Source: Hyalella azteca (taxonomy: Eukaryota; Arthropoda; Malacostraca; Amphipoda; Hyalellidae). Taken from it: a stretch of DNA of 64,000 nt. The translations under genes and the position numbers were made by a program. How positions within the stretch are numbered: position 1 is the stretch's first letter; each line of letters begins with the position of its first letter. Under the pieces are notes generated by a model. It had not been told where the DNA came from. It searched no databases and was given only the letters and a program-made list of their open reading frames with translations. The stretch spans positions 630,916 to 694,915 of the forward strand of contig NW_025937524.1 in assembly GCF_000764305.2 (NCBI RefSeq). The letters are read 5' to 3'. Positions 61,011 through 64,000 of the stretch are shown here, piece after piece.

Positions 61011-61200
61011 GTCTAAAATAGAGCAGATACAGCAGTTCTGACCGGCATGGAGAGGCGGGAGAAGGAGCGGCCACTATACAGGGTCTAAAATAGAGCAGAT
61101 ACAGCAGTGCTGACCGGCATGGACAGGCGGGAGAAGGAGCAGCCACTATACAGGGTCTAATATAGAGCAGCTACAGCAGTTCTGACCGGCATGGACAGGC
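61011..61200. repeat. 72-bp triplication of the SMN exon end/donor
   Basis: Three copies of minus-strand CTTCTCCCGCCTGTCCATGC then CGgtcag, the first being the true exon end. Confidence 0.93.
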
Positions 61201-61342
61201 GGGAGAAGGAACTGTGCCTGCTGTTCGTGGCTGTACTGCTGCTCGTCACGTGGGCCGAGTCTGCTCTTCTGCTCGAGCGGCTCTTGGGGGTTGTGAGTTT
61301 GCTGCTGCAGTCACTGCTCTCGTCCTCGCCCACTCCGCTCTC
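61187..61342 (-). CDS. SMN1: SMN linker exon (Ser/Thr-rich)
   Basis: Encodes ESGVGEDESSDCSSKLTTP and RSSRRADSAHVTSSST, ending FSRLSMP. Acceptor cgtcag, phase 0 to 0. Donor is CCG/gtcaga, or GCT/gtagct 12 bases later. The exon end with its donor region is present three times with a 72-bp period (61011-61200), so the exact end is uncertain. Confidence 0.8.
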
Positions 61343-62101
61343 CTGACGTCATCAATTATTCATCAATATTTGCATTCATTTTAAACCATAACAGAAAAGA
61401 GTTCTGCAGTAAGGAAGTAGATGTAAATAGCCCTGTAAGTATTTTGCATGAAATTGACTCATTAGGAGTGAAAGCTGCATTCAAAGAAAACAATTTCCAA
61501 GAGAGCCTTCGCCAATAGGAAAAATTTAAAGACAAGTGGGACTCGGTTTGTTTTAATTTCTTAACGAATAAAATAAATTTTGAGAATTAACAAAACTGGG
61601 TCCTTCTCTCTACGATGACAACAGCAAAATAAATTATGACGAGACGTTGCGAATACCAAAAAATTGTTCCGTTCAGCATTGTTTGAAGGGCTTTACTCTT
61701 TCATAGGTAATTAATTGGTTCCCAATTCTATTCTTGAGCCAAATACATGTCTGATTTTATTTGTTATAAGGCCAAGAGTAATGGCTGGGTGGTGACACTT
61801 GCATCCCTTATTTCTTGTATAAAGATCATGAGTATATAATTAATATAAATAATAAACAACAAGGAAGAGCTGATTGATAAATGTAGAGAAATTGTGGGAC
61901 ATAGAGACAAGTGTACTGCCAAAGCAGAGAATTTTTTAGACTCTCCCTCAAGTTCATTTTTGAGTCTTATAAGTAGACCAGTACTCGTACTTAAGAAATT
62001 GGTTTGAATCTTGAGTAAATGAAGAAATTAAAAATGAACTGATTCTAAAAAAGCTCTGGTTTGCCACTATGGTCACTCAGACAAGTGTACTCAGCACTCA
62101 C

Positions 62102-62192
62102 AAGTTCTACTTCTTCTTCTTCCTCTTCTTCATAGTCGTTATCTTGAGCAGCATTAGCTTCTTGTTGTCTACGCGCAGCTGCTCCTTTTGAT
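62102..62192 (-). CDS. SMN1: SMN exon: basic/acidic linker
   Basis: Encodes SKGAAARRQQEANAAQDND followed by a seven-Glu run and VEL. One leading base completes the Arg split from the Tudor exon. Acceptor ttctcag, donor CTT/gtgagt. Phase 2 to 0. Confidence 0.9.
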
Positions 62193-62849
62193 CTGAGAAT
62201 ATATTGATACAAATAATTAATTATTAAATTAAATTAATTTATAAACAAATGATTTTGTCATAGCTGGGACAAAAAACATGAAACCTTGCAGGGAAATGGA
62301 TACATGAAAACAAATGAAGACATAAAGAAACTTCAAAAAGCTTATAACCAAACATTTGAATGGCAATATGGTGCAAGGATTTGGAATTGGGAATGAGTTG
62401 ACGTGCGGTCGAACCTCAAGATCGGTCATCTACGTAACACACTTTTATTTATTCTTGAAGTAGAACCAATAAAAATACATGAATTTCCCTAAATAGATAA
62501 AATATTCTAGGTCAAATACTCTGCCATCAGGGTATTCATTAAAATATCTTAATAGACTAAAATATATTCATTTCAAAATAAAACGTCTTTGCACATTAAA
62601 AGAACCAAAGAACATTAAAGATTAAGTTCATTGGGAGGTGATGAATATTAAAAGGAAAGATGTGATGGAAGTTAGAATACCTAGTAACAAATGTAGAAGC
62701 CTGTTATGTAATGATGCAAAGAGGCATAATTGGTATGAACAAAATGCATGAGGAATGACATACAATTGCACTCAGAAATAAAGGCTCCACAGACGCCAGT
62801 ATTGCTGCTTTGATGCTTGCATTAGGGTAGACTTTTTTGTGCTATTCCA

Positions 62850-62965
62850 TGATTCTTTCATACGTAAACTGCCTCATGCCACTGATATATTGGCCAACTG
62901 CCTCATGCCACTGATATATTGGCCAACTGCCTCAGGCCACTGATATATTGGCCAACTGCCTCTGT
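62850..62965. repeat. 29-bp array in an SMN intron
   Basis: Three to four units of CCACTGATATATTGGCCAAC. Confidence 0.85.
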
Positions 62966-63233
62966 CTTTTGCACTGACCTTCAGCCCTTAATGATGCTGG
63001 TCGAGAGCATGACACACTTTGAAGAACATTAGAAACCCTTCTATTAACTAGCGAGCCTCAAATAGAAAAAAAGAAAAATAGGCTGCAGAAACTTCTTTGG
63101 ATGAGAAAAAATATCAAATTAATTTGTCCTCAAGTCCAACAATTGTCTACATGACATTCTTGATCAAAATGCAAGAGATTGATTGATCATGGAGATAGTC
63201 ATTTGAAATGAATGATAAACACCTAGCACTAAC

Positions 63234-63388
63234 CTGAGTAGTTTGCTGAGAGGAATATCCTCTGAGTTGCCATATCCTACAAAGGTAACAGTGGCTAGGT
63301 TGGAGCTTGGAGTGATGGCCTCAATTGTGGCCTCGTACACTTTGCCATCCTCGCTGAACTCACAACGACAAGCTGCGCCCACTTGCCA
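63234..63388 (-). CDS. SMN1: SMN exon: Tudor domain
   Basis: Encodes WQVGAACRCEFSEDGKVYEA and TVTFVGYGNSEDIPLSKLL. The W-x-V-G, SEDG-x-x-Y-A and VxYGN motifs are diagnostic of the SMN/SPF30 Tudor fold, which binds dimethylarginine on Sm proteins. With the YG box this makes SMN certain. Phase 0 to 2. Upstream N-terminal (Gemin2-binding) exons are not visible in the 610 bases left. Confidence 0.96.
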
Positions 63389-64000
63389 CTGATTAGAATT
63401 AAACAAAAATAAATAAATGGAATGAGGTATTATTTTTTTAATAACTTTTCATTATTATTTCTACAATGGAATGTTGAAGGTGATAGTTGTCATGATATAT
63501 TGCTGAACATTTCAACAACAGAAAAACTATTTGGGAACAACATTTACAATTGAGAGAAGAAAAACTTTGCCAGATAATCAAATAACTGCTTCTTCTTGGA
63601 GAGTTTTTTTCTCTATTCAACTGATCATTGACTTGCCTATCAATCAAGAGCAGTGTTTCTGGTGCTAAAGAACGCTTTAAAATCTTTGAACACTCAAAAT
63701 AGGAGCTGAGGTCCACAAACATATACATATTGATCCATAGACATCCACACTGCCAACAACAAAAGAATTTCATGCCAACATATTCAGGTTAAACCAGATT
63801 CCTTTCTAGAATTTATTACATTAACATTATTTAAAGTGGTATTTTGATTGCTCATTGATTTTTCATATTTAAGAACAAGAAGGGTTTGCAAGCCTATTAA
63901 TGACAAAAAAATGATCTTCTACACATCATATTTACACCTGTAAGTCATTAAGAGTTGAAGATTTTCATAGCAAAATGAACACAATACAGAGTACAAAATT

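Noticed and set aside
63438..63773. Minus ORF upstream of the SMN Tudor exon, considered as SMN N-terminus
   Set aside because: It lacks the WDD/LIKAYDxA and Lys-rich motifs of SMN exons 1-2 and has no clear splice borders.

Overview
The window is eukaryotic. It has split genes with GT-AG introns, many minisatellites, MITEs and decayed retroelements. Gene content points to an arthropod: a secreted, membrane-anchored PAN/apple-ZP protein of the apical matrix type, and an SMN gene. A crustacean is plausible from genome style, but that is a guess. The assembly has a 423-base N run (18600-19022), three single Ns (21570, 25894, 38219) and an intact Nextera mate-pair junction adapter at 38220-38257.

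Two genes are solid, both on the minus strand. (1) A PAN-ZP gene runs from about 43.35 kb down to 10.74 kb. I traced 33 coding exons by splice sites and matching phases: a signal peptide, twelve PAN modules, a Gly/Pro-rich linker after PAN6 and a Gly/Ser linker after PAN9, a ZP domain with eight cysteines, a furin-type site, a membrane helix and a short tail. Two PAN half-exons are missing, each in an intron holding a single N. Three more minus-strand exons (9.3, 4.4 and 2.9 kb) are phase-compatible with an alternative, longer cytoplasmic tail. (2) SMN (survival motor neuron) lies at 60.78-63.39 kb: Tudor domain, acidic exon, linker exon and C-terminal YG box are present; the N-terminal exons are not identified.

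The most unusual signal is that many tandem arrays in the introns are built from the exon edge plus its splice site. Array units repeat the last or first coding bases together with the GT donor or AG acceptor. This is seen at about a dozen junctions of the PAN-ZP gene and also in SMN. Several units are multiples of three and stay open in frame.

Layout: 0-10.7 kb, arrays, a MITE, a 20-unit 32-bp higher-order array and possible tail exons; 10.7-20.6 kb, membrane, ZP and PAN12 exons; 20.6-43.4 kb, the remaining PAN exons, linkers and signal exon, with a nested LINE at 36.7-37.9 kb; 43.4-60.7 kb, intergenic with arrays, MITEs and two mariner-like relics; 60.7-64 kb, SMN.
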